A stretch of DNA of 64,000 nucleotides from Paralvinella palmiformis. Taxonomy: Eukaryota; Annelida; Polychaeta; Terebellida; Alvinellidae. This document shows, in pieces, positions 22,101 to 32,210 of the stretch. The stretch's first letter is position 1. Each line of letters starts with the position of its first letter. The notes beneath the pieces were generated by a model. The model saw nothing but the letters and a program-made list of their open reading frames with translations, did no database searches and was not told the DNA's origin. The DNA lies in the NCBI GenBank assembly GCA_025642065.1, contig JAODUP010000422.1, positions 135,001-199,000 on the forward strand, given 5' to 3'. The position numbers and the translations under genes were made by a program.

Positions 22101-25100
22101 AGCCCAAAGTGATTGATGTAATTAAAAAAGTTGTTATGATTATTATATCCACAAAACACATATTCTATGTTTATTTGGAAAGATATAAGTGACAGTGACT
22201 AATAATGGCAATAAAAGTTATAATTATTAGAAAAAAGTCATTAATGACCCAAGAAAAAAAGATTTAGTATTTTAGTTGAATGTTTAGTAAGATATTATCT
22301 TGTACAATAGGTTGAACACCAGCACAATTTAGCAAATAAGTTTGGCTGAGCTATCCAGTTGTGGTAATGTCATTTAGTTGTGGTATCTTTTGTCTTAGCT
22401 AAGCCTGTCTGTGTTACGTATAAGCTAATGATGTAGGATTGATAACTTTAACACCAAGATACTGGGATTATTTTCAGAACATATAGATTTTGTGCTGTAC
22501 AACAGTGATAAATGATCTATGTATATGTTTCACCTTGTAAGCAGTCCTCCCAGCCAGTCACCACAGGTACCCAGGCTACACAGGCTCCAACAAATGCAGC
22601 CTTCAGTGGAGCAACATACCAGCCATTTGGTGGTTTCCAGAGCTACAATCAATTCCAACCACCACCCGTTGCCGCACCACAACAACCGCCACCGCCCATC
22701 ATCGGAACAGCCAGTGGTGGCGCTCAGGTTCCTAACTCAGGTAGGATGAATGACATTAGTTGGCTTTGCTTATGTATGGTCAGCCATTCTTTATGCATGT
22801 TCCTTTCACATGATATCAGCTATAACTAGTCGATCCAGCTAAAATATTTGTTATAATGCAAATACACATTCTTTAGTTATTATGTGAAACTGATCAGTTA
22901 AGATGTATTAGTTCTCAGTATGTTTTGGTTGGACATCACAATGGTTAAGGCCTAGATGTCTTGCTTGTCATGGCTGTTTGGTTGAGTGGAGAATGAAGCC
23001 TGGAGGAGTTTGGTTCAGATCCATTCTACTTGATTATCTTGTACTGATATGTTGACTAGGTTATCAGAAGCTAGATGGTTGAATGAGATGAATTGAACTG
23101 CTTTGGGCCTAGAAACAGTATATTCACTGGGAAGTTGAAGATTGCACTCTTGTGCAATGGCAGAAAACTACAAAAGGATCATCCTATCTTTAACCTTTTA
23201 ATCTGTAATATATTGTCCGAATTCCTTTTAATTAGAACCAACAATTCTGCTCAAAGAATCTTCCTGAACATATCCGATCCACCACATATTGAGCTTCATT
23301 AAGCAGCTATGTCCAGTCAACTGTCGTATGTGCATGGTGTTAAATATTGCCTGCAAAGATTTTATTGGCTGCTACTTGCTCTGTCTTTCAAATTCTTCTT
23401 ATAAGTGGTGTTGATGTGGTATTTCTGGTAGGATCTAAATGTGTTCACTGCTGAAACTCTATTTGAAACATAGCTGATTTGCTTATGAACACCAAACACT
23501 CTGCTGAGTCTATTGGGCATATTTGATACGCATAATGGCTTTAAGGTACTTTGGACTGAAATAATATTCCTGGATGTGAAATGGTATTGTGGCAGTTATT
23601 GTTATTTTCCCAATGATAACATCAAACAAATGTATCCAAGCATTCCCTTATGTATTCCAGCTAAATTAACTTATTAATAACTGTACAGCCTTGTCCTGTT
23701 GAAATATGTATAAAATTAGTTAAAAATAATTGTGCTGTATCACTGTGAAGTGAGGGACATTATAAACATCATGATAAATCTGATGTTTAAAAAAAAAGTT
23801 TATTACTTAATCATCTGTGTGATTGTAATTATTAGTCTAGTAATGAATTCTGAAATGATAGATAGATAGATTTGGCAACGTAGCGAGATTATGGTAACAT
23901 GTAGAGATTATGCTGTTTTGTTTATTTACTTTTTTCTTGTGTTCAGTGTATCATGTCAGACACTGTTTGTTATCTGGGTGTTTTTATTTTAATTATTGTC
24001 ATCCTGTTGGAGTATGAGGTCTTTCAAGTGGCTACTTTTCAGGCTTCTCGGAAGGTGCCCCAGTGGCAGGTCCTTCATCACCACTGTATCTGGAAGCAAA
24101 TAATCCATCTGTGGACATCCCTCTAGCACCTGGTAAAATACAGTAAATGTTTCATTCCGCTGTAACACGGCTTTGGGTCAGTTCTGTTGGTGCGCAATAA
24201 CTACGTTGACTGTACAGAGGAGGAAAACAATAGCAAATTGGCACATTAGTCCCTGCTTCTTAACTTTATAATTAACAATGTTAATATATAATTGAGACAG
24301 CAATGCTTTGATAATTATTACCCTGCATGGTGCTATAGCATCAACATTATTAAATGCTGCATCTTGAATAATTGTGATTTAAAAGGTAATTTAATGTTAA
24401 ACAATCTTTTATTGTGCTCTGTGAAAGGTGTAATTAACATTAACCTTGGAACAAATACAAGTTATTGTCCTTAGTACTAGCAGTGACAGCCAATGTATTT
24501 TGGCATGGCCATGTAGTGTAACATACTTACTGTATGTTGATAATTTAGGCTTTTGCTTTTAACATATGCTTCATTATGACTAACTTGGATTATGCTGAAA
24601 GTGTTAATTTCTTCATATCTTATCCGATTCATGTTATCATTTGTGACATCCCTTAACTCGTGGCCAAAAATTCCTGATTCTAAAATGTATGAGCAGATAT
24701 ATCGGGTATTATTATTAATTTTGATCTAGTCTAATATGTTATGACAGCAAAAATAAATACCAATTGTAAAATAGCTTTGAGGATAAGATGGCATATATAC
24801 AGGGTTCCCACACATCCTGGAAATGTCCTTCACTTTTACAAAATCAGGAAATGTCCGGGGAAAATATTGCTTGTTAAAAAATCCACCTAGAACCAAAAAG
24901 CTCCTGCGTAAATATTATGCCTATAGCAGAAAACTTTGATTATAGAAGAAACAGAGTACTGGTATATAGTCTTGATATCCCATGTTTGTTAAAATTTAAA
25001 TAAAAGTGGGTGGATCAAACAGCTAGAAGGGTTGAGGAGGAGACTACCTTAAAATGTCAATAATTGATCACACTTTGAATAAATGTGGTATTCTTTTTCA

Positions 25101-28100
25101 CACATATAGTGATTTATTTCCTTTAAATTTTGTATATTTTCTCCTAGAAAATGATAATTTTGTTTTGGAAATGTCCTGGAAAATAATATTTCCTTGGCTG
25201 TGGAAACAATTATATAAACAGAACATCAATTTAGGAATCCCAACTGAAATTGATAATTGTGAACAGGTATTGCCTCACCGCAAAACTAAGTACCCGGTAC
25301 TAGCTAATTATTTTAAATCATTCTTTCTGTAATTCATGGATAATTATCACAGCTTTTTGATTAAAACTTGGCTACCTGCGTTGGTATGAAATTGAATAAA
25401 TACACTTTCAATTCAATTGCTTGATTTTATCTTAAATTTTCACATAGAAAATGTTTCAAGTTACCAACTTGATATTTCCATTTGAATGGTTATGTTTTAA
25501 CATCTTGCTATCTCTGCATTCCACACCAACTTGTCATTTAACAAAGAGAGTCTGGCTACTGGCTTCTTTGGGATGACTGACAGCTAGTCAGTGTCATCAG
25601 TAGGCATATAATGATAGTCCATTAAAAGATGCTATTGATAGCAATGAAGTTGAGTAGAAAAGAATTATGTCATTCACTGGGGGGAATTGGCATGAAAACT
25701 TTGATTGTGTTTATAATTTTTAGGAATGTATCAAGTTCAAGTCTTTTTCTTGGTTTTTAAAGTTAACAGTTATCTACATTACATTTGTTCTTGTTTTTTT
25801 ATAATTTTCATTAATTTTATTATATTTCAAAGTATTTTTTTCGGCTAACTTCTAAAGCTTTTAAGGGACAACATTAACTTAAAGTTCAGATTTATATAAA
25901 AAGAATTGTCAATTCCCACACAGAACTTTGTTAACAAACGTGTTACCTAGCAACTGATTTATGGTTGTTAAATTTCATATTTAAAACATCTTCATTATCG
26001 TTTAGGTTGAATTATTTGTGGAAACATTTTACAGATCAACCAAGTTTGACCCAGAATAATCTAGTCATATATGTGGAGATGTATGAACCAGCTATGGGAT
26101 CAAAATACATTGGGTGTTTGAAGGGTGTTACCTATTTTTGAAGAACTTCAAGACTTTTTGTTTAAAAGTGGATATTAAATACTTTTGTAAAGATCTTGAA
26201 ATCTGAATTTTTCAAGTCCTTTATATAAATTGGATTTATTTACCATTTTATTTCATGAATGTTCTAATTAAAAAGAAAATTTTATGATTTATTAATCACC
26301 ACACCAATTGGGCTTTGGGATAAGGACTTTTGTGGTAGGTTTGATTTATGCCCTACAGGCCTTTTGAAGATAAATGTTGAGGCAAGAGCTGCAGCTGTTT
26401 CAAGTATAAATTAACCAACAGTTAATTTGTCTTGATACCTCTAGCAGAACCATTTTGCTTTCAGAGTGTTATGTTCTCGATCCATTTTTTTCAGCGATAT
26501 CGTATACAATTAAATCATCTGCTAATTACTTATAGATGGCCTTTTCATCTGCTGGCCTCAGGAGGTTTATTACATAAAGCTGTGTGCCAATATTGAAGAT
26601 AGAGCTTGTATGATACTTCGGAGCACTGTGATCCCTGTTGATGCCCATCTCAGATCCTTAGAGCTAATTAGTGCCTAGTGGTGTCCTAATACTTTGTCAT
26701 GTCAAAACAACTGTATTGATACTTAGTCGAAGTATTAAAATGCTCTTTTCCATACTTGGTCTGAGTGGAGCTTATCTTGGGAATGGTTGTCAAAATTTCA
26801 GGAAAAGAAACTATCCATTATGAAAGACCAACAAAACATCTGCAAGAAATGGTATCAATAACATTGTTGCGCTTTATTGCATGTAATACATAACTACATG
26901 TAATTTTTTGTGCATGCTTCACTAAATGAAGAAAAATGGTTGTCTCCTTGCAATGGGAACTTCATTGTATACAAATTAAATTTATTAGTATCAAACATGA
27001 GTTCTGGTACTAAAAAAATCAGGTATTAAACCTGATCAATTGGTATATTTCTCTACCAGAAAGTACTGCTTCATCGATTTGTAATTTAATGAGCCAATGT
27101 TGGCCCAACATAAAATAAACAGTTGACTAAATTTTGTTGTGATCAAACGTGTTCGAGAATAAGAAGTATGTTGTTTTAGGTTAGAAAGTATGTTTGTAAT
27201 TAGTGTATTGATTTATATATTACATAAGTCCTTTATGCAATTAATCTTCTGCCATTGATGGCTAGAGTCTGGCTGTCCAATTTATAACCAAATCATCAAA
27301 TGATTTTACAATGAAGTCATTTGAATGTAAGCAATTTATTTTAGTTGGTTCCCTGGATCACGTGGAAGCACACCACCAGCCAACAGGAAATCCCCAACAA
27401 TGAACCAGGGTGTTCAGGTGTCTTCTGGGAATCTCTCACATCAGGAACGTGACCATCAACAGAACTACTCCTCCAATAAGATGGAAGGCAGACACCAACA
27501 AAACTTTGGTTCATCCATACGACCGTCATCATTTGAGCGAGGAAGAGGTCGTGGCAACAAAGGTGGGAAGAGTCTGTAATGAGCTTGAATGTCAAGTTAG
27601 GATGTTTGTAAAAAATTAAAATAGTTCAGTTAATATTATTTAGCTATTAATATTTCTAAATGTTGTTTAACAAACCTCAGATGGTTGTACTATTTTGTGG
27701 TACTTTTACACGGTTCAATAAATTGTCATATCTATCGCACTTCTGAACATGCGCACACACAATTAACCTGATTGGATCCGTGTAAAGATTCTGTATAGAT
27801 ATAGAGATTTTATAGATAGAAATTTTACATTCTTAATTATCTGGTATGTAATATGTTAATAATAACTTGCTGCATTTAATAATGCCAATATGGTAATTGG
27901 TTTTTATAGGTTACTCACAATCTCAGCAGTATAGAGGTAGTCGTGGAGGAGGTGCTGGAGGTGGTAATGGGCAGCGCGGTGGTGCCCGTGGTGGTGGTGG
28001 TGGCGGCGGTGGTGGCGGCGGCGGTGGAGGACGTCAGGGACCAAACCGACGACAACGATCAACTCCTTTGAAGTATGATGCTGATTTTGACTTCGAGTCT

Positions 28101-30873
28101 TCAAATGCCCAGTTTAATAAAGATCAGATTGAAAAAGAACTCAAACAGAAGCTGTCACTTAGTAAGTAGAAATCTTTGTAACAAGTGATTAGATCATTCT
28201 CTCGTGGCAGAAATTCTTAGTTGGAGCCAAGTTATGTTCCAGAAATCGGCATCTGTCAACTGAGATTCAGCAGATTTGATGATGGATTATTCAACTGTCT
28301 CTAAAATACTAATTAATCAACATTTATGTCATCGTATGGAAATTATTAATGTTTACATCTTGTGATCTGGAGTGGAAATAGCGCATGCTGGTGATTTTTA
28401 CATTGATGTGTATGTGTTATATTCTGTGTAATTTTAAGATACTTCATGATTTATCATATATTATGTGAAAGTTAATTATGAGTTCCGCCTTTTCAGATTT
28501 CTTGAAAACGTTTAGATTGGATCATATTAATATCAGTCAGGCAGGATCTTGATTAATGCAATAGAACTGAAATAGTTATGCATGGTGAACAACTGTTTGA
28601 AATCAGGATTTCTTGAGAAAGATTTGTTTCACTGACATGTGGTGCCACCTGGTTGTAGCTGAGAACTAGACAGTGTCTGTCATGATATGATTGTTTATTG
28701 TCCTCTTCTTGTAGATGATAAAGTGGTAAATGGAGAGAAGGAAGGATCTGGTGATGAGGAACCTCCTACTGAGGAGGAGCTCTATTACGACAAAAACAAG
28801 TCATTCTTTGATAACATCAGTTGTGAGGCAACAGAAAGGGCAAAAGGGTATGTGTGAAAGGTGATAATGTATGATAGATAGGCTGGGTCAGTCAGAGTTG
28901 GATGTGTGTTGGTTAAATTTTAGATTTTCTTATGCTAGATAGCATATGTCATATTACACTATACAATGTGTAATATTTGTTGAATTTGTTGCTTTTGACC
29001 AATCCCCCCCCCTCACTCACACATGATGTAAGCCATCTGTAGAGGGATCCCAGGCAGAAGTAAACACTGATAAGTGATATACAAGGAAAACATTCAATGA
29101 TTTAGAGTATTCCTTACTTACTGATGGATGAGTACTACATGTTTGTTTGATGATAAAAAGGAGGATGAGACTATCATTGTCATATTTATATGTTCCAGTC
29201 CAAGTTGGAAAGAGGAAAGGAAACTGAATGAAGAAACGTTCGGTGTTGGTGGAACAAACTACTATCGTCATCGAGGTTACAGGGGTAGAGGAGGTTACCG
29301 TGGTTATAGAGGTGGTGGTGGCTTTAGAGGTCGTGGCGGTATGCGTGGAGGCATGCGAGGTAATGTGCCCTTTTGATGCGTGTCTTAAATGCCCAATTAA
29401 TAGACTGGTAATAGCAGAGGTTTCTCTTTCAGGGCAGCTTATTTTTAATTTGATATAAACGAGTTCATTTGAAGAACAGAATTTTTCAACAGGGTATGTT
29501 CAAGATATCTATAAAGGACCCATCATTAACATGTTTTATGTATTGGTCTTTTGGAGAACTTTGCTGAAAATGTGCTCAGTGTGGTATGACTGGTTAAACT
29601 TGTTTTGTTTGAAAATATATTATATAGGATACTCTATACTTTGTTCGATTCTGGTCCATTCACTGTTTGAAAATTAAACAGATGTTTGCATTTCCTGGGA
29701 GGTAAAATGCCCATTGTCAGAAAAAATATTTCAGAAAGATTTCGTGCAGGGAAAAATGAGGGAATTTGAAAAAATTCTGTTCAACTCTGGGAAAAGTCCA
29801 GAAATGTGAAACGTTTAGGAAAAAACCAGGGAGCTTCTGTTTGGAGAATAAAAATCTGTTCTGCAGAAATGTCATGTTATTGTGGATAGATTTTTGGCAA
29901 TATTTGTATCTCCATATGAATGTCCATGGGAGTAGTGGTTTTTAGCCATTCTGCTTTCGAGCCCTTTTGTCTGATTTTGTATTATATTTGCAACTGTCGT
30001 TGGATGTTTTATTCGGATTCAGAAAATACATTAAAGTAGAAATATTTGTTTGTGAATTTAGTTAATATAATCAGTGTATTTTGTTTGTACATCAGAGTAA
30101 GGACCAAGGAATTTTTTGTACATTAAAGATCAGGGAATTTTATTTGGGTACCCTGTGGGTACCCAGAACCTGTTAGCTGAAGTCGTCTATAAATATAGAA
30201 ATTTTATTGAATGTTCATAAAATATATTTTTGTTAAAATGTTTTTGTGTGTGTTAATTAATGTTTTTGTGGTAATTATCTTTGGAAATTTATTTTTATTC
30301 ATGATCAGGTGGACAGCAAGGAGGGGGTGGTTATCGTCGTAATTATAGAGGTGGCCATGATGGTGATTACTTCAGAGACAGAGAAAATGGTCAGCATCGC
30401 AGCAACAATGGTGGCAGACAGAACTACAGGGAATCAAGAGGCTTTAATAATAAACAACGTGGCTCATCTAATACAAATCAGGAAAGTGGACAGCCGCGTG
30501 CTGCAGTAAGTATTACTCATCAGAATTATCATAATGGCTGCTATTATTGCTGTTAGTATGTTTACATACCGTTTAGTTTGCAGGTTATTAATAATTTTAT
30601 AAATGTTTTTCAGTACTCGTAGATTATTTATTGGAGTGATCCATGTTTTAAAATTTTGGTCCATTATTTTCAAAATATTTTGAGAACCTAATTGTTTGGT
30701 TGTTACCACCTCCTAGTAGGAAAACAGTGATCTCTGCTCTTTCTTTTATAACAATGATAATTTCTAGGGCTGCTTATAAGTTCAAAGCTTGTTTAAATAG
30801 TTGAAGGTGGATAAATTGCCAGTTTTCTGTTGATAATAATTTTTATTTTCAGCAGACTGAGACACAGTCCTAG
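16067..30873 (+). CDS. LSM14: LSM14 (RAP55 / Trailer hitch) mRNP granule protein
   Basis: Cytoplasmic P-body and stress-granule protein; family members bind the DDX6/Me31B helicase and 4E-T to repress translation. Ten coding exons (plus): 16067-16187, 19398-19576, 22545-22740, 24043-24142, 27345-27562, 27910-28161, 28715-28847, 29199-29359, 30309-30505, 30853-30873; total 1578 nt, 525 residues plus TAG. Domains: N-terminal LSm domain, residues about 1-80 ([36 protein letters not shown]); Pro/Gln/Ser linker 100-270; poly-Gly/RGG tract 280-315; FDF box about 326-350 ([16 protein letters not shown]); FFD box about 379-392 ([13 protein letters not shown]); TFG box about 402-416 ([14 protein letters not shown]); RGG repeats to about 480. 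Vertebrates have paralogues LSM14A and LSM14B; one invertebrate gene is expected. The start matches the family Met exactly. Confidence 0.96.
16893..16919 (+). repeat. 27-bp direct repeat, copy 2
   Basis: Perfect match to 14556-14582, in the same orientation, 2.3 kb away inside LSM14 intron 1. Confidence 0.9.
17262..17336 (+). mobile_element. Non-LTR element 3' end, copy 1
   Basis: Shares with 18483-18575 the pattern attcttttc-agga(a/t)attggtg(c/t)(t/c)ata(a/g)aagtt(t/a)attatta, a LINE-type 3' end with a short TTA-rich tail. No coding part is attached. Confidence 0.55.
18355..18575 (+). mobile_element. Non-LTR element 3' end, copy 2, with reverse-transcriptase tail remnant
   Basis: [16 protein letters not shown] segment at about 18367-18411 resembles the 'LWN.LP..V..A.SLN.FK' tail of LINE ORF2 proteins, followed by the shared 3' end and an attattatt tail. 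Confidence 0.5.
19398..19576 (+). CDS. LSM14: LSM14 coding exon 2 (end of LSm domain)
   Basis: Codes V then [20 protein letters not shown] and [20 protein letters not shown], ending DPAIVK. Acceptor ATTTCAG, donor GTAAGT. Confidence 0.96.
19577..22544 (+). other. LSM14 intron 2
   Basis: 3-kb intron without a supported gene. One consensus CRE palindrome (21597-21604). A 78-codon open frame near 20931-21167 has no recognised similarity. Confidence 0.75.
22545..22740 (+). CDS. LSM14: LSM14 coding exon 3 (linker)
   Basis: 65 codons plus one base, [20 protein letters not shown] to GGAQVPNS. The acceptor is a tandem aagcag, so splicing could begin at 22542 (adds one Gln) or 22545. Donor GTAGGA. 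Confidence 0.88.
22741..24042 (+). other. LSM14 intron 3
   Basis: 1.3-kb AT-rich intron; nothing recognised. Confidence 0.75.
24043..24142 (+). CDS. LSM14: LSM14 coding exon 4 (linker)
   Basis: Acceptor CTTTTCAG; codes [20 protein letters not shown] to LAPGKI. Two donors compete: GTAAAA at 24133 and GTAAAT at 24143. Only the second gives the phase that keeps exon 5 open, so I chose it. Confidence 0.82.
24143..27344 (+). other. LSM14 intron 4
   Basis: 3.2-kb intron. From 24800 it holds a piece related to the cagggttc element of 6663 (motifs aaatgtcc, tcctggaaa to about 25215). No extra LSM14 exon is required by phase. Confidence 0.7.
24800..25215. mobile_element. Fragment related to the CAGGGTTC element
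   Basis: Starts cagggttcccacacatcc and repeats aaatgtccggggaaa / aaatgtcctggaaaat; resembles the end and internal motif of 6663-6949 but without a clear right terminus. Confidence 0.4.
27345..27562 (+). CDS. LSM14: LSM14 coding exon 5 (linker)
   Basis: Frame read [20 protein letters not shown] then [20 protein letters not shown] matches the same region of vertebrate LSM14A. Ends in the first Arg/Gly cluster [10 protein letters not shown]. Acceptor ATTTTAG, donor GTGGGA. Confidence 0.9.
27910..28161 (+). CDS. LSM14: LSM14 coding exon 6 (poly-Gly and FDF box)
   Basis: Begins [20 protein letters not shown], runs through 14 consecutive Gly, then [20 protein letters not shown] and [17 protein letters not shown], the FDF motif that docks DDX6-type helicases in this family. 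Acceptor TTTATAG, donor GTAAGT. Confidence 0.95.
28715..28847 (+). CDS. LSM14: LSM14 coding exon 7 (FFD box)
   Basis: Acidic stretch followed by [19 protein letters not shown]. Acceptor CTTGTAG, donor GTATGT, phase 2 out. Confidence 0.95.
29199..29359 (+). CDS. LSM14: LSM14 coding exon 8 (TFG box and RGG)
   Basis: [20 protein letters not shown] then an RGG/RGYRG repeat tract. Acceptor GTTCCAG, donor GTAATG. Confidence 0.95.
30146..30164. repeat. Paired palindromes gggtaccc-tgt-gggtaccc
   Basis: Two 8-bp palindromes separated by tgt, at 30146-30153 and 30157-30164, in LSM14 intron 8 at the end of a degenerate repeat. Confidence 0.9.
30309..30505 (+). CDS. LSM14: LSM14 coding exon 9 (Gly/Asn/Gln-rich tail)
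   Basis: Codes [20 protein letters not shown] and a polar tail ending SGQPRAA. Acceptor GATCAG, donor GTAAGT, phase 0. Confidence 0.92.
30853..30873 (+). CDS. LSM14: LSM14 coding exon 10 (last six codons and stop)
   Basis: QTETQS then TAG, after acceptor ATTTTCAG. A second CAG follows directly (cagcag), so an alternative start at 30856 would drop the Gln. Confidence 0.85.
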   Translation, partial: QTETQS

Positions 30874-32210
30874 TAACCATAGATATTGGATAAACATCGT
30901 ATACAGCCAGTCCATGAATAGTTGTTGATCATTTATGATCGGATACAGTCAGCTGCAGGTACAATACTGAAATCTATGAACACAAAGATGGATCCCAACA
31001 TAGCATCGAATAATGTACAGAGAACAATGTAACTTTTTCAAGAACCAGTTGTCGTTTGTACATAAGTAGGAACCACACATCGACACTCGAGTCTTGTGGC
31101 GAGGACCCATCGTGTTGTTGTGTGACGCAAACATAAGTGTTTATTGACATTGGAATTGTTCTTTGGGAGATTGGTTTTTGTGTTCAGCATCACAGGAACA
31201 CTGTATAGCAGTCATTGGTAATTTGTTATTTAGTGATGGTTGCCAGGTGGCGTGTGTTCAGAGATATCACAGTGTCATTGGCACGAGGAAGGCATGGAGA
31301 AGAGGCACATTCACCTGAATCAGCGTTTTTAGTAAGCGTGACCGTGTGCCTGAATGACAAGTTTCTACTTAAGTGGATCACATGTGGACGTTTAAAGATT
31401 GGATTGTATCTAAGCAGTAGTGTATGAAGTTTTTTGTCCAGTTATGCATTGACTGAAAAGAACGAATTACTTCATTACTGAATGTTCACTCGTATCTGAA
31501 TACTATTTTTATATTGTAAGTGTAGGTGTGTTCTATTTTTAAGCTCTGTTCTAATAGATGTTAACGGTACTTTATCAGTTTTTGGCAGCTTGCTTCAAAG
31601 TTAACACAACACGAGTTCGTATAATTAGCCAAGATCATAAATGTGAACGAAAGCAAGGTTCTTCTGGTAATTGTTTGTGTAATTTGAACTAGTATATGTT
31701 GGACGTGAATAATCTCATTAAGCCAAGTATGACTTTCAATGACATGACAGGCTTGTGTCCAGTTTGTAATCATGCCGCTTTATGTATTTGTGTTACCTAA
31801 TACCCAAAGAACTGTCCACAATGAAGACATGCTGCTGTGTGTCATCTCATTTATAATGCTGAATTGAAGAAAATTTGCTTGTCATCATACCGAGTCCTAG
31901 TTGGGCAGAGGCAGTGCAGTCACGGTTCATATATTGTATCCGAGATACATTTAGACGGTTTATATTGCTAATTTAAGCAATCACTATGTATAGTAAATAT
32001 GTATTGATATTTAACACTAAGGGAGGGTCTTATTTCTGTATACCTTGTTTCTTTAAAATAGATTCCTTTTGGGTATGAATGTAGAAATGAACAGTTTGTA
32101 AGTGCAGATCACCTTATTTGTTGATTTCAGCAAAACTAAAATGTGTCAACAGCTCCGAAAGTGAATAGATTATAATTTTTTAGACTTCACAAGTTACTAA
32201 TAAATTGTGC
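30874..32210 (+). other. LSM14: Probable LSM14 3' UTR
   Basis: No coding similarity after the stop. The first convincing poly(A) signal is AATAAA at 32199-32204, followed by a GT-rich stretch. The end is therefore inferred. Confidence 0.5.
32199..32204 (+). terminator. LSM14: Candidate LSM14 poly(A) signal AATAAA
   Basis: Canonical hexamer 1.3 kb after the stop codon with GTGCAGTGTTTGGTT downstream as a plausible GU-rich element. Not proven; other signals could be used. Confidence 0.45.

Larger units (their letters stand above)
27563..30852 (+). other. LSM14 introns 5-9 (exons 6-9 excluded)
   Basis: Introns 27563-27909, 28162-28714, 28848-29198, 29360-30308 and 30506-30852. Intron 8 (29360-30308) has a degenerate repeat with 'gggaaaa/ggga attt' motifs (29690-30175) ending in two adjacent gggtaccc palindromes. 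No coding sequence otherwise. Confidence 0.75.

Noticed and set aside
24133..24138. Donor GTAAAA for LSM14 exon 4
   Set aside because: Gives phase 1, which reads a stop early in exon 5; the donor ten bases downstream keeps the frame.
26495..26501. 7-nt micro-exon between strong acceptor tttttttcag and GTATAC in LSM14 intron 4
   Set aside because: Phase would also fit, but the downstream donor of exon 4 explains the frame without invoking a micro-exon.
27904..28104. 66-codon minus-strand frame opposite LSM14 exon 6 (His/Arg-rich)
   Set aside because: It is the antisense shadow of the poly-Gly/RGG coding tract.
31215..31427. 70-codon frame after the LSM14 stop
   Set aside because: Falls in the 3' UTR, no similarity.
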